A stretch of 64,000 nt of DNA from Cladopsammia gracilis (lineage: Eukaryota; Cnidaria; Anthozoa; Scleractinia; Dendrophylliidae), in NCBI GenBank assembly GCA_022457155.1, contig JAJGOT010000001.1, forward strand, positions 4,530,001 to 4,594,000. The letters are read 5' to 3'. Both the position numbers and the translations under genes were made by a program. The notes under the pieces are model-generated. The model made no database searches, had not been told where the DNA came from, and worked only from the letters and a program-made list of their open reading frames with translations. Shown here in pieces: positions 10,268-20,920 of the stretch (its first letter is position 1; each line of letters opens with the position of its first letter).

Positions 10268-10745
10268 GGACTTCAATCACGATGGAAGTGCTGACAAAAC
10301 AGGACAAATTATGAAACATTAGAATGGGAGAAAAAGGTGTCTATAGTGTGCAAAGGTTTAAAGATGACCAAACTGAGATCACCCAGACTTTTTGTGCTCT
10401 TGTATTTATCAGTGGTCGGGAAAGCGCGGTCAGAACATTCTCAAAAAGGCGCAATGACCAAGGAGCCGCATCATCCAGAATTCTTTTGCATATTAAATAG
10501 GAAATTTAGCGGACTTCAATCACGATGGAAGTGCTGACAATAGGACCAATCATGATTGACAAATGATGGAACACTAGAATTGAGAAAAAGATGTCTATCG
10601 TAGGCAAAGGTTTGAAGATGACCAAAGGAGATCATCCAGACTTTTTGTGCATATTAAATAGAAACTTTAGCGAACTTCAAGCACGGTGGAAGTGCTGACA
10701 ATAAGACCAATTCTTGATTGACAAACGATGGAACACTAGAACACT
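10268..10745 (+). repeat. Three tandem copies of a 160-240-bp unit downstream of GPCR 1
   Basis: Units start at 10268, 10511 and 10672, each opening with a version of GACTTCAATCACGATGGAAG. The first is about 243 bp and contains extra internal sequence (about 10400-10450); the second is about 161 bp; the third is cut short before the transposon at 10776. A frame at 10337-10537 is part of the repeat and is not judged a gene. The block may form the 3' UTR of GPCR 1. Confidence 0.8.
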
Positions 10746-10790
10746 AAAATTATGGCCATACGACGTTTCGATGTTGGCCTACTCTGGGAC

Positions 10791-10911
10791 CTTAGCTCGC
10801 CTTAACTCGCCTTAACTCGCCCTAACTCGCAACTTGAGATTATGTTCAAATTTCCTTAACTCGCCTTAACTCGCCTTAACTCGCCTAAACTCGCACAAAC
10901 TCACTCAAACT
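10791..10911 (+). repeat. Left subterminal decamer array (CTTAACTCGC)n
   Basis: Two clusters of about four to six units (10791-10830 and 10855-10905), with variants CCTAACTCGC, CTAAACTCGC and CACAAACTCA, separated by about 25 bp. Probable transposase-binding sites. Confidence 0.85.
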
Positions 10912-11754
10912 TGCCACTCAGCAAAGTACCAATTTAATTATTTCATCCTACTTTCAGTGTAATTTCAAAATCAATCCACAAAGGGAAGTCGCCAAAGAAT
11001 ATGGATTTCAAAAGTACAAAAGATAGTGATTTGTAAGGACAACAGGGTCTTTACCTTCACAAAAATACATAAATTGACACATCCCATCCTTCTGGAATTT
11101 CCAATAGCCTCTGTGGTAAGGGTATTTCACAACTAAAGATTAGATGAGGTTTCTCTTACTTAACCTTATCATGCCTTGGAGTCACCACTGGATTGTCAGT
11201 GGAACTACCAGGAACGACCTGAACATGCATTAACTAGTTTGCTGATGCCTAACAAAAAGGCTACAATGCTAAGCATGGCAGAAATTCCAGAGGCATGGGG
11301 CCACAGGGTCTAGGGATATTTTTAAAAATCCCACATTGACTGTTAATATTTTTTAGCTTATTTTGGTCCACAAAGTATGTGGCATTAACTAACAAAGATA
11401 ACAAACAGTGAATCCACAAAAAAGTATTCATAAAATAGTAAATTTTAGTCTTATACTTCTAAGCGAGACAAAGAAATAATAAAACAGAATAACAGAATAT
11501 TAAATTTTTAGTTTTAAGCTGAGTGATGATTTACAAAAAAAAATTATTTGTAGTGGCAAATCTAATTACTTTGGAAATGATATACATAGAAGCTGTTTAT
11601 GTTAATGAATAGCATCCGCAATAGTAGATCATCTTATAATCTGATGGAGCTTAATGAGGATTCCAGCTGACAATGAAAGCCTGGGATGTAGCCAGAATCC
11701 TTTAAATACTCCACATACTAAAATTATTGCATTCAATATTTATTATAAAGTTAC

Positions 11755-11932
11755 CTGGTACTAGAAGATTTGTACATTGATTCAACGTGACATCCTGTAT
11801 GGCTTCCATTGTAGTTAGCCTGGCAAACATTATCCATGATTCATAAAGACTTGTTACATTTAGCCCTTCACTGAATAACGGATTGCTAATAAAGGTACCA
11901 TTTTTGCATTGATCGCTACCTTCGTTCGCCAT
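11755..11932 (-). CDS. Probable first coding exon of an unknown gene inside the 3.9-kb transposon
   Basis: The ATG at 11932-11930 lies in a strong context (CCAAGATGGCG) and opens 59 codons that end at a good donor (CCAG|GTAACT, boundary 11755). The peptide starts MANEGSDQCKNG and has an acidic/polar composition without a signal peptide. The sequence upstream on this strand (11940-12060) is GC-richer and contains TGACGTAC, plausible for a promoter. No continuation exon is identified toward 10.9 kb. Family unknown; the exon could be element-encoded or captured. Confidence 0.5.
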
Positions 11933-12854
11933 CTTGGAAATTACCCAGAAGATACTGGTAACTGGTGTCTTCCCCAGGGCCCTGTCGTTCTATAGGTAGG
12001 ACGCTTCAATGTGACGTACATGAGATGAAAACACACACAACAGGGCCGGTCGCCATTTTTACTTGGGCGGAGGAGCCCAAGTAAAAAAATGCAGTTTGGT
12101 AGTGCACGAATTTGCAATTGGGCTCTAATGCGCCTGCGTCAAACTCAGTCAAGCGTAACGACGAGAAGAATACTGGTCAGCTGGAGTCTCGGCTAGCTTC
12201 AACGCTTTCTTGATAGGCTCGCCGGCGAAAATTAAATTCTTGTGGCGGATAAATTCTGATATCTTGATCGCTTACTCTTTAGCCGTTATTCAGTCTTTAA
12301 TTCAATTGAATCGATGGGATATTATTCGAGTTATGAATTCTCAAAGGTACATGTACATCTTTAGAGTCCTTAGGATGGAACGGTCCGGCGCTAAAACGTG
12401 CGGACAAATCGTCACTTACATAGAATCGTCCATCACAAAAATACAGTTTCAAACGACTAGTTCTTCTAGATCTAACAATGAAATAACTTTCGCACTACAT
12501 AAAGAAACTACAGAAAGAACAATTTCTCCACGGCAGATTTTGATCACGTGCTAGGCAACGGGGGTGAAGCGATGCCTGGGTTGCCTTAGCTTGGGTGATA
12601 AACGGTGGTGACGTCCACTTCCCCTCGCTAAGCGGCCTTCTAGGGGCGGCCGAAACAGAACAAAAATTTCGAACGGCTGGCTGTGAACGGCTATGGAAAA
12701 ATTTCGAATGGAGTGAGTTTTCAGTCAGAAAGCGAACAAAACCAAAATAGGTCACTTCATGTAGTCACGCAAAATTCATATGTAAAATTCTTTCTGAACT
12801 TCATGTTTACCAATTGTGAGGATAAATCTTGAATGAAACTAAATATAATAATCG

Positions 12855-13101
12855 ATGTCATACAGCGGGGAAAGGTACGTAGCAGAAAAGACAGAAAACA
12901 AATTTAGCCCTTTTAAGTTTGTTGTAGTTGTCAGGAAAAAGTGTACCGAATTTGCATGTCAAAAGGGTAATTTGAAACCTGAATACAGACTATGCGCTGC
13001 CATGAATTCTCTGTTTTCCTTGCAGTTTCGCTGGCCAAATTACAATTAAGCTTTTCCAAATTCTACAAGCGTTAAATATAATCCTTGCACCCGCACTTCA
13101 C
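12855..13101 (+). CDS. Two short exons of an unknown plus-strand gene inside the transposon
   Basis: Exon 1, 12855-12874, encodes MSYSGE plus two bases and ends at donor AAAG|GTACGT. Exon 2, 13026-13101, follows a strong acceptor (TTTTCCTTGCAG) and ends at CAC|GTAAGT. The phases match: AG plus T makes Ser, giving MSYSGES then FAGQITIKLFQILQALN and ILAPALH with no stop. The translated exon 2 is amphipathic or hydrophobic. The intron is 151 bp. The terminal exon may be 13575-13792, but a linking exon of the right phase is missing. No family is recognised. Confidence 0.45.
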
Positions 13102-13574
13102 GTAAGTCTTCACGTGTTCCACTATACAAATGTGCACCAACAGTCAACGACATACAAGACTATCCCAATACTCAGTGCACTCCCTATCATCAAACCGTAA
13201 ACTGACGTACATGCAGATTTTCCAAGATATTTTCATTCCAATTCGCCTAATACAACGACGCCCAAGTATACGCTCCCACAACGTCTTGTTTTTTTGTAAA
13301 AATGCGAAGCAGGGAAGATTCACCACTGACAACTCTTAAGGGTTTTGATAATGCTAGACAAAGCAGATGATGGAAATTAAGGGATGCTTTGTGATGAGGA
13401 AAGTATTTTTGTTTATCAACTCAAATGAGGTATAGCTCTCTTCTAAACAGAAAATAATTTATGGTCATTTGCATTGTTTTTTGCTGTTTTTGCTGGACTG
13501 AGAATGACGAAGAGTTTACTATTAAGTTAACTTGATCCTCCTTTCTTTTGTAAAAATCAAGGTTTCTCTCACAG

Positions 13575-13792
13575 GATTGTCTAAGCTTAAGGAGGAAGTT
13601 TCCAAAATTCAGGAACTGCTGTCTTTGAGAAAAGGCATCAACCTTCATTTACAAGAAATTAAGTTGTTTTATCCCGAGGAAACGAAAAGGCAATTGGTGT
13701 TTTCATTTCTGGCAGTGACAACAAACAATTGGGCTGGATTCCAAGGGAAACCATCAGTGAAGTGCAGAGGATGGGTCGAATGGAAGACTTAA
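13575..13792 (+). CDS. Probable terminal exon, coiled-coil-like, inside the transposon
   Basis: A pyrimidine-rich tract and TCTCACAG precede an open frame of 72 codons ending in TAA at 13790-13792. The start is heptad-like (LSKLKEEVSKIQELLSLRKG) and suggests a short coiled coil; the rest contains TTNNWAGFQGKPS. The entry phase needs one base from the preceding exon, so it does not join directly to 13026-13101. Function unknown. Confidence 0.45.
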
Positions 13793-14509
13793 AGATAAGT
13801 CTGATTACTTTCAAGGAGAAAGAAATTTCATTGCATTTCAGTAAAATTGATTGTCATTAAAATCTCCTCAGTTGAGTTGTTGAAAAACATTGGCACAGAC
13901 TGTTACAACATTTTTTTTTAATTCTGGAGTGAATGACAATAATTCATGCTATGTCATGTGATGTGGATTATGCTCACCTGTCTATTAAAACATAGTGTTA
14001 TTGAATTAAAATAATTAAATAAAATATCCTACATGTGTTTATACTACAGAAACATTGACTTATCTATTCATGATTGTTTTGTTTACATTAGTTTCTTTTT
14101 TCACTAATTTATTATTCTGCCAACTATTTATGTAGCTATAATAATTATTATATTATAGTTTATGATTATTTATGATGATGATGAGTATTATTATTATCAT
14201 ACAGCCACCTTACATGATAGTTTGGTGTCCGAATGCTATATAATTAATAAAGAACAGGACTCCATATCCATACTTAAGCTTGTCCAATTATGAAAAAATT
14301 CAATTCCTAAAATTAAATAAGATTTGGCTTCATTTAATTTTGGAGCTCATCTGAAATTTTTTGTTTAATGTTTTCGTAATTGGACAACATGGAGCCTTAT
14401 TATATATACAAGATATACAAAGATTGCAAGGCATCTTTTGCATGTATGTTACTAGAGCATATTATATGTTTTAACCCTTATCGCCTCAACATTAGGTGGG
14501 TCATTTTCC

Positions 14510-14634
14510 CCTAACTCGCCTTAACTCGCCTTAACTTGCACAAACTCGCAACTGATAGGCAAGCTCAATTTTTCCTTAACTCGCCTTAACTCGCGTAAAC
14601 TCGCATTAGGTCGCACAATCTCGCGGCAAGTTAA
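14510..14634 (-). repeat. Right subterminal decamer array (CTTAACTCGC)n
   Basis: Two decamer clusters (14510-14555 and 14575-14625) with the same internal spacing as at the left end. The decamers run in the plus-strand sense at both ends, so inside the terminal inverted repeats the arrays are direct repeats rather than mirror images; only the outermost unit is inverted. Confidence 0.7.
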
Positions 14635-14939
14635 GGTCCCAGAGTAGGCCTCGATGTATCTAACATCATTATCAAGTAGAGAGTGACAGAAGGGAAAAGG
14701 TGAATATAAATTAGTGAAAACAGTTTATTAAAATTATTTTGTTTGAGTTCTAAGTTATGTGAATAACTTGGCGCGGATAGAGTATGATGCAAGTTCAAAG
14801 TTGGTTTAAATTTAGTTCTTTGATTAGAAGCATCTCGTGAATGAGGCAATCAAGTTTATTTCGGCATTTTGGTACCGAAAAGTTCTTGGATAAATTTGGC
14901 TTCAGTATTACATGCTCCTTGTGCATGTGTTTTTCAACC

Positions 14940-15640
14940 AACTTTGACATCCTCAACTTTGACATGCGCAATCAGACTAAACCGCGCTAAGTTATTCACA
15001 TAATACATGTAGATAGGCTGAGCCTAACAGCGACCTCGAGAAACTGATTCGGAAATCAAAATTGCAAAAAATACACAAACATGTTTGCATAAGACCACGC
15101 GAGTGAAATTTAGAACTATAAAATCCAAGTCCTGTTTTGTTTTGTTTGCATAAAATCGTTTTTCAACCTATGTAATGAATGAACAAACACATAAAAATGG
15201 CCAACACAATCTTCTTTCGAAAAATTTTATTCAAATCTCCATAAGTTTATGTTTAAAAGCAAAACGCGAGCCATTAAGAGCTCATCGAGGCCGAGATGTC
15301 TCCGATGAAAGAAAATCAAAACAACTGAATTTAATTGAATTGAGCGTGTGTTATAAAAAATTCTCCAAAACTAGCGAGAACAAAGAAAAAGTCAATCACA
15401 GATTCATATCAACATAAATTCCCATCGAAAAATGTATTTTGCTTTACCTTTAAGTCCCTCCACTGCTTGGAAATTGTTTAAATCTCCGCTTCTTCAGTTC
15501 TGAAACCCGAAGTGACAAACATCTTCCCGCATTGCTCCCATCCTCGAAGCAAGATTATATCTCTGAAGGCTGTTTTATTTCCACTATAGCGGCTTCTGAG
15601 TATCCCTTAATTAGAATCCCTGTCTTGAGTAGCAAACCGC
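14940..15640 (-). repeat. Duplicated 3' gene end, copy C (decayed)
   Basis: Collinear with 20270-21100 over the 3' UTR (landmarks GAATGAACAAACACATAAAAATG, GAAAAATTTTATTCAAATC, AGTCAATCACAGATT) and the exon at 15479-15619. On the minus strand a polyadenylation signal AATAAA lies at 15231-15226, as in the other copy at 20722-20717. Confidence 0.8.
15479..15619 (-). pseudogene. Decayed copy of the terminal exon at 20921-21084
   Basis: The acceptor (CAAGACAG) and the exon end are conserved, but the copy has lost about 23 bases in the middle and has an in-frame stop where the intact copy reads GIKSCF (AAATCT became TAATCT). It cannot encode the same C-terminus. Confidence 0.65.
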
Positions 15641-16222
15641 GAAAAAAAGCAAGAGAATAACGACATTAATTTAACTGGTTTTCTCCGCTAAACACAGCAG
15701 TGTTTTCCCAGGTGACGTGAAATTGCAAAGATCCCGGATGTTGTGTGGCGTCATACGCGTCATACGCGCATGTTTTACGACGGTATACGCCCCCGCGAGT
15801 TAGCCCTGCGCGACGGCGGGCACACAACGCGCCCGCGAAACATTCCGCTAGCCATGACCATGAAAAATGACGGGCATGGGTTCTTTGCTTCTCTGTTTCT
15901 ATGAGTATGGGGCTGCGCAGCCCCGCCTTCGGCCCGGCGAGTGCTCCGCTATGAGTATGGGGCTCCGGCGGGCCTTCGGCCCGCGAGCTCCGCTATAAAT
16001 GTCAATAAGATGGCCGAACTCCTTTTGAGCTATGGAATGTAGACTTTACCGCGTTAGCATACTCCGTCCCAGTCCCTGGTCATTTGTCATTTTATCTTCG
16101 GCAGTTACAAATGTCCCACGGTGGGGTCAGCCAATAAATACAAAAACCCACGGTGTGGCCTACTGCTTACAAAAGTGTGCAAATGCCCCACCCATGCGAC
16201 AAGACCAAAATTACATACGGTA
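15641..16222. other. No gene; GC-rich hairpins with TTCG loops
   Basis: Several short perfect hairpins with a CTTCGG loop occur (GCGGGCCTTCGGCCCGC at about 15967-15983 and CCCGCCTTCGGCCCGGCG near 15921), together with GAGTATGGGGCT...GAGCTCCGCTAT repeats. The same module recurs at 21172-21225, next to the other copy of the duplicated exon. Confidence 0.7.
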
Positions 16223-16224
16223 TA

Positions 16225-16599
16225 CACCTTATTCATAAATGGCGGCGGATTTAATATTCTTTTTGTATTTAATTTAATTAGCCTCGCAAGCCACGTTAGC
16301 AAGTGCAAAATTCAAAAGAATTTACACGCTAAAATGATGCTAGTGAGGCAAATTAAGGCCCCGTCCACACGTATCCGGATATTTTTGAATCCGCAACTTT
16401 TTTGTTGCGGATTGGCCTTCCGTCCACACGTATCCGGCGAATTCCGGCAAATACGATTCGAATACGCTACGTGTGGACGCGAATATTTTCTAATCCGTAA
16501 TAAAAATGTTGCGGATTCAAAAATATCCGGATACGTGTGGACGGGGCCTAACATAGATATAAAAGAATCATGAATCGGTCGTCATTTATGAATAAGGTG
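16225..16599. mobile_element. Foldback element with TA target duplication, hosting a nested element
   Basis: Ends CACCTTATTCATAAATGGCG and the inverse (GACGACCGATT... side) are flanked by TA (16223-16224, 16600-16601). Half-copies of the same end occur at about 8429, 6636 and 36284. The element at 16357-16548 is inserted within it. No coding capacity. Confidence 0.7.
16357..16548. mobile_element. PIF/Harbinger-like foldback element (GGCCCCGTCCACACG ends)
   Basis: Perfect terminal repeats beginning GGCCCCGTCCACACGTATCC are flanked by TAA (16354-16356, 16549-16551). Subterminal words GATTCAAAAATATCCGGATA and TTGCGGATT repeat in both orientations. Nested in 16225-16599; a truncated relative is at 33334-33529. 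Confidence 0.85.
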
Positions 16600-16601
16600 T
16601 A

Positions 16602-17523
16602 TTGTTGCAAACAAGCTAGAAATCTCAATTCCAAGTAGAACAAATGATTGAAATAGTAGCATACATCCAAATATCAACAGTAGCCTGCTAGTAAACCCGA
16701 GAGCTTCCTCGCAGGCTATATCAGCAACAACAGCTGAACGTTTGGCTACATTTTTAGAAAATCCTATAACCGGGAAACAAAAACAACTACTTCCAGTTCA
16801 CTACTACAGTGTTTGATATTCGCGTTAAGCCGTAACCGGCTTACTTGTTTAGGCCTGGCCGATTATGTCGAAGTTATCTTATAATGATTAGATGAAATTA
16901 GGCTTAATAAAAAAGATAAGTTGAATAAAACACCAAACTGAGTTAAATTGATGCTCTTGGTTATCACCAAGAACAACTACAACAAGAAGCTTTATTTGCA
17001 TGACTATAAATCTTTACAGTATTGTTGCAAAAGCGTAAGATAATATGGCAAGTTAACAATAAACAAACAAACACAAAAATCACCCGGGAAATCATAATTA
17101 ACAGATTATAATGAATTAAATCTTACTAGACTGGGCTGATAACAATTTGCTCCGCTGATCAAAACAGGAAGAAATGAACATTAACAGCTACATGTTAATT
17201 AACTAATCCTCGGAGTTCATCAATTCTATAACCAATTCATTCGGTGGTAACTGCTTGAAATTCGGAGAGAGCAAAGTCTTTCATCTCTTGTGGTTAGTCA
17301 AATTCTTAGTTTCGCTAAAGCTTTCTTAGTTTCGTTAAAGCTTTCCCAGTCAAATCTAAATAAATCGAAGGCTTGTTATTATTTTTTTTTAATTCAGTTT
17401 TTTGGAATGCTGTAAGCTATGTTTGCAATGTGCGATGTATTTCTCATTCATGAGATCTATATGGCGCTTGATCTTAGCGTCACCTAGAAAGCCGCACAGG
17501 GTCACCTATTAGATATGCCAGTG
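16602..17523. other. No gene; LINE 3' tail remnant at about 16963-17060 (minus)
   Basis: CAACTACAACAAGAAGCTTT and ATTTGCATGACTATAAA match 40455-40500 (CAACAACAACAAAATAGCTTT, ATTTGCATGACCATAAA), the antisense 3' end of a LINE with a (TTG)n tail. The rest shows nothing. Confidence 0.6.
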
Positions 17524-17823
17524 TCAGTAAAATTGAATCGAAAGTTTACGTCGTCGCCGGGTAGTCTCGTAGTTTTCGTCGAAATCTTCGTAGTTGTCGT
17601 CGGTAGCTTCGTGGTCAGAGACCCCATAGTCCTTGGAGGCGGCTTGGTAGTTCTTGGCGCCTTCGTAATAGTCATCGACGCCTTCGTAGTTGGGATGGAC
17701 GAAATCCCGACGTTGAATACTTTTCTTTCCAACACGTTTTCGGACGGACATCCAGCTATCACATGAAGTGAACATTATTCCAACGAGTATCACTACCATT
17801 AAAGGGCAAATGAGCTTTACCAT
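17524..17823 (-). CDS. Secreted acidic Tyr-repeat peptide precursor (family member 1)
   Basis: A 99-residue precursor. Residues 1-22 form a signal peptide (MVKLICPLMVVILVGIMFTS) followed by CDSW. The mature part has a basic segment (VRKRVGKKSIQRR) and then an acidic Tyr-rich region where Y recurs about every seven residues (NYEGVDDYYEGAKNYQ and further), encoded by imperfect 21-bp repeats. It ends with a TTRRRRK cluster. The ATG at 17823 is chosen because the same context, (A)GTGAC or TTGAC before ATG, directly after an acceptor (TTCTTCAG, boundary 17830) is shared with the copies at 34294 and 44519. A first exon is expected upstream but not seen. Overlapping frames on both strands are shadows. 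Function unknown; extracellular by signal peptide. Confidence 0.72.
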   Translation of the reverse strand: MVKLICPLMVVILVGIMFTSCDSWMSVRKRVGKKSIQRRDFVHPNYEGVDDYYEGAKNYQAASKDYGVSDHEATDDNYEDFDENYETTRRRRKLSIQFY

Positions 17824-18101
17824 TGTCAATCTGAAGAACGTAAACCAATTAAATAGGTTAGATATAATTAAGAATTGGTTCATGCTTAGCGTGCGTCTAT
17901 CGAGTTTTATAATTCAACACATTGATATACTGCCCAAATATGGTCAAAAAGTTATCCATATACGCTATGTCTACATGACGTATATCCAACGATTGAGGTA
18001 AATTTCGCATTTTGACAAGAGAATGCAAATTAAAAATGACGGACCGGCCTCGATATTTTTTCTTCAAACTGCGCTTTGTTATCAATGTGTTGAATTATAA
18101 A

Positions 18102-18214
18102 ACTATTATAGCGCTCAAGCTTGCATGATATCGCCTAATTTTAGCCGACTCGGCCTACGGGCCTCGTCGGCAAAGAATTAAGCGATATCACGCGCGCTTT
18201 AGCACTATAATAGT
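18102..18214. mobile_element. 113-bp foldback element, TAAA flanks
   Basis: ACTATTATAGCGCT and AGCACTATAATAGT are the ends, flanked by TAAA at 18098-18101 and 18215-18218. The arms pair through GATATCGC and GCCGAC/GTCGGC to a small centre. Confidence 0.8.
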
Positions 18215-18925
18215 TAAATGGATGCACGCTCGCGCTATTGAATTAGATTGCGCGAATTTCAGTCCTAGCTATGTTATAATAAAATTTCCAACATGGATAG
18301 TACCCACAACACCTCTGACAAACACTGTTTTATGTACGTGTCAACAAAATAAACACCACATTCCTTTGGACAAACAAGTACGCCCTGTATCTCCGAGGGA
18401 CTTATTTTTCAGGTTTTAAACTACCTTCCTTGGTTGATCAGTAGTTTTAAATAAACCTTCACCATAGACACTATAAGGCAAATAATCAATATTTTCCATT
18501 ACATAGAACGTGGAATCAAAACTTATCGACAGTCAATTTCTTATTTTTATCCAAAGCCCATATCCCCAAATTCCTAATTATTACTGCTACTGACTGTCAA
18601 GGAACTTTTTATACCCTTGTCGTGTAAGAATTGAAACAGTTTCAAACGTGTACTAAATTTCACTTCACTTGCACATATTTTTTCCAAGAATGCATCCTCC
18701 CTAAAGGTTGAACTAAAACTCGCTGGAATCGCTTCGAATCGACCCCAAAACCACTCAAGACACATTTAAACGCACAAAAACGTTCAGGTGAGCCAGTTTC
18801 ATTCAAATATCGTTCCTAATTTTACGCTAAAATTTGAAGTGAATTTTCCCCATACAAATCCTTATAATTTCGCTATTACGCAACAGTTACCACGACGTTC
18901 AAATTACAACGTGTAAACATCACTT
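18215..18925. other. No gene supported
   Basis: Short frames only (for example 18574-18765 minus, 63 codons, no domain). No repeat ends identified. Confidence 0.5.
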
Positions 18926-19185
18926 GAGCTTGGGCTACCTGTGCCCAAAACGGCTTGAAATACCCCAAAGGACAAAAGGATATACCAAAGGTGAGTTCAT
19001 TAGAGTCACTTTATTGAATTAACGCTTAAATTTTGCTTCATTAAGCGTTCGAAATCTACGTTATTTTTTCCCCATACAAAGTTTTATAAAGCGCTCAATT
19101 TTTTAAAGCGGCCGCCGTGTAACCCAATACCGTTTGTATCGAAGGGTCACGTCCCGTCTCACACACCGCTGATAATTAAACTTCG
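18926..19185 (+). repeat. Dispersed repeat, inverted partner at 57865-58110
   Basis: Landmarks AAAACGGCTTGAAATACCC, TAACGT/ACGTTATTTTTTCCCC and GTGTAACCCAATACCG recur in reverse complement at about 57865-58110, in the same order. Non-coding. Confidence 0.75.
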
Positions 19186-19630
19186 CTTTCTCTTGACGTG
19201 AGATTGGGCTGCCTGTAGAAATTTTTGCTATAGCTGTGCCGTTGCCTCAGATCTGGCTTTCGAAGTAGCGGGAAATTTTTTTCCAAGAGAGTTGGCTTGC
19301 AGGATATTTTATTTTAAATCATTCAACCCCCTCTCCCCTCAGAAATCTAATGGTTCGCCCCTAATCAGACTGTTTAGTGCCAGCTCCAAGCATAGAAAGC
19401 CACTTTAAATTGTAAACGGATGCTAGGACTCTAAACTTTAGACTGCTAGCCGTCCCTCTCTGGATAGTCAAGCGAGCGAGAGAGCGAGCAAATTTCTGCC
19501 TGTTTTTTTTTGGGGGGGGGTTGGCAAGCCGATAGGAAGAAAATCAATGTATCAATGCTAATATAATGCCTTTGAACTTTTTATATTATGAATCATTATC
19601 TAGCTTACTGTATGACGTTAGAAATGGTTC
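19186..19630. other. No gene; fragments of dispersed repeats
   Basis: Contains TCTAATGGTTCGCCCC (relative of 4036) and CTCTGGATAGTCAAGCG (relative of 23229), a T9G9 run at about 19503-19520, and nothing coding. Confidence 0.55.
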
Positions 19631-19639
19631 AGTCCCAAT

Positions 19640-20198
19640 AGACATCCTAAATTTATTTACAAATACTTCCACTGTCCACTCTTATAATACACGATCCTCC
19701 ACTTCTAATAACTTCTACTCATAAAAAACTCGAGACTTGAAATACAAAAAAAAGTCTTTTATAGAATTGGAGCAAAATTATGGAATGAGATACCATGCTT
19801 TCTGAGAGAATTAGCAAAGAATTCATTTAAAAACAAAATTAAGAATATACTTTTGACTATACTTAAAGAAGCAGATTCCTATATTAATATTGATGAGATT
19901 ATCTCTAAAGTTAAATCAAAAAGTAATTAATTAATATTTTCACAATTCCATCTCTTTCTTTTTTTTAAATAACTTGTTTCTTTTTTTTTTTCCTTTTTGT
20001 TTTTTCTTTTTTTTTTTCTATTGTTTGATCCTTTCTTTTTTTAATATTTCAACAAATTGGTGTGTGTAGCGATTTCTAATCATGTAATTAATTTCACTGG
20101 CCTGCCAAGATTAGCTTTTGCTACCTGCAGGCCAGTATTATAAATTCTATAATAACTAACTAATAAAGATTTTTGTTGTTGTTGTTGTTGTTGTTGTA
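19640..20198 (+). mobile_element. LINE 3' end with (TTG)n tail
   Basis: Degraded C-terminal reverse-transcriptase-ORF sequence, frame broken at least twice: HSYNTRSS near 19680, then GAKLWNEIPCFLRELAKNSF, and a stop after KVKSKSN near 19928. This block (HxYxTR..., G-x-KxWNxIP) is standard at the end of CR1/L2/Jockey-type LINE ORFs. A T-rich 3' UTR ends in AATAAAG and a run of TTG at about 20173-20197. Confidence 0.8.
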
Positions 20199-20920
20199 AT
20201 GAATTCAAAGGTTATCGCGCTAAAAAACGCATATGCCTGGCACTTGCTACGCCAAGAAAATAATATAGTAGGTTGAGCCTAACAGCGTCGCTCTATGAAC
20301 TGAAAGCCGATGATAAACTTAACTGAGGTGAAAGGTCGGAAGCACAAGAAATAAGATTGACGACCGGGCTATTTTTCAATTTTAGCAATCCTCAAAAACA
20401 CTGAATTACGCGACCGTCTGCACAGTACATTTAGACCATACAAAAGTTCACAAAAACAATTTTTCTCCGTCTAGGATAACTAGTACGACTACTTTCCGAA
20501 TATATACCTGTTGCGTATCATAAATTGCCCGAGAAACTGATTTGGATATCAAAATTGCCAAAACTACACAAACATATTTGCATATTTAAAGGCCACGCGA
20601 GTGAAGTTAGAACTATAAAAACCCAAGTCTAGTTTTGTTTATATAAAATCGCTTTTCAATCTACGTAATGAATGAACAAACACATAAAAATGAACAACAA
20701 TCTTCTTTCGAAAAATTTTATTCAAATCTCCATAAGTTTATGTTTAAAATCAAAACGCGAACCATTTATGGCGCTTCCAGGCTGTCTTCCATGAAAGAAA
20801 TCAAAACGACTGAATTTGTTGAGCATGTTTTATAAACAATTCTCCAAAACTAGCGAGAACACAAAGAAAAAGTCAATCACAGATTTATATCAACATAAAT
20901 TCCCATCGAAAAATGTATTT

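Larger units (their letters stand above)
10776..14650. mobile_element. 3.9-kb hAT-type transposon (8-bp target duplication) with decamer-repeat ends and internal exons
   Basis: Terminal inverted repeats GGCCTACTCTGGGACCTTA occur at 10776 and, inverted, ending at 14650. They are flanked by TCGATGTT (10768-10775) and TCGATGTA (14651-14658), a 7/8 match, which fits the 8-bp duplications of hAT elements. Both subterminal regions are arrays of the decamer CTTAACTCGC. The 3875-bp interior has splice-ready exons on both strands (11755-11932 minus; 12855-12874, 13026-13101 and 13575-13792 plus) but no recognisable transposase such as a hATC dimerisation domain. It is either an unfamiliar autonomous element or a carrier of captured host exons. 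Confidence 0.8.

Noticed and set aside
10791..10911. CRISPR-like array of short repeats
   Set aside because: Units are contiguous decamers without spacers, at a transposon end, in a eukaryotic genome.
12210..12755. Overlapping frames of 114 (plus) and 86 (minus) codons inside the 3.9-kb transposon
   Set aside because: No splice signals, domains or coherent composition; probably chance frames.
15960..15990. Bacterial intrinsic terminator (GC hairpin with TTCG loop)
   Set aside because: No following T-run, and a eukaryotic context; the module is a repeat shared with 21195.
17502..17766. Thr/Pro-rich minus frame and Val-rich plus frame overlapping the 17.5-kb peptide gene
   Set aside because: Both are shadows of the 21-bp repeat in other frames; only the frame with the signal peptide shared by other loci is kept.
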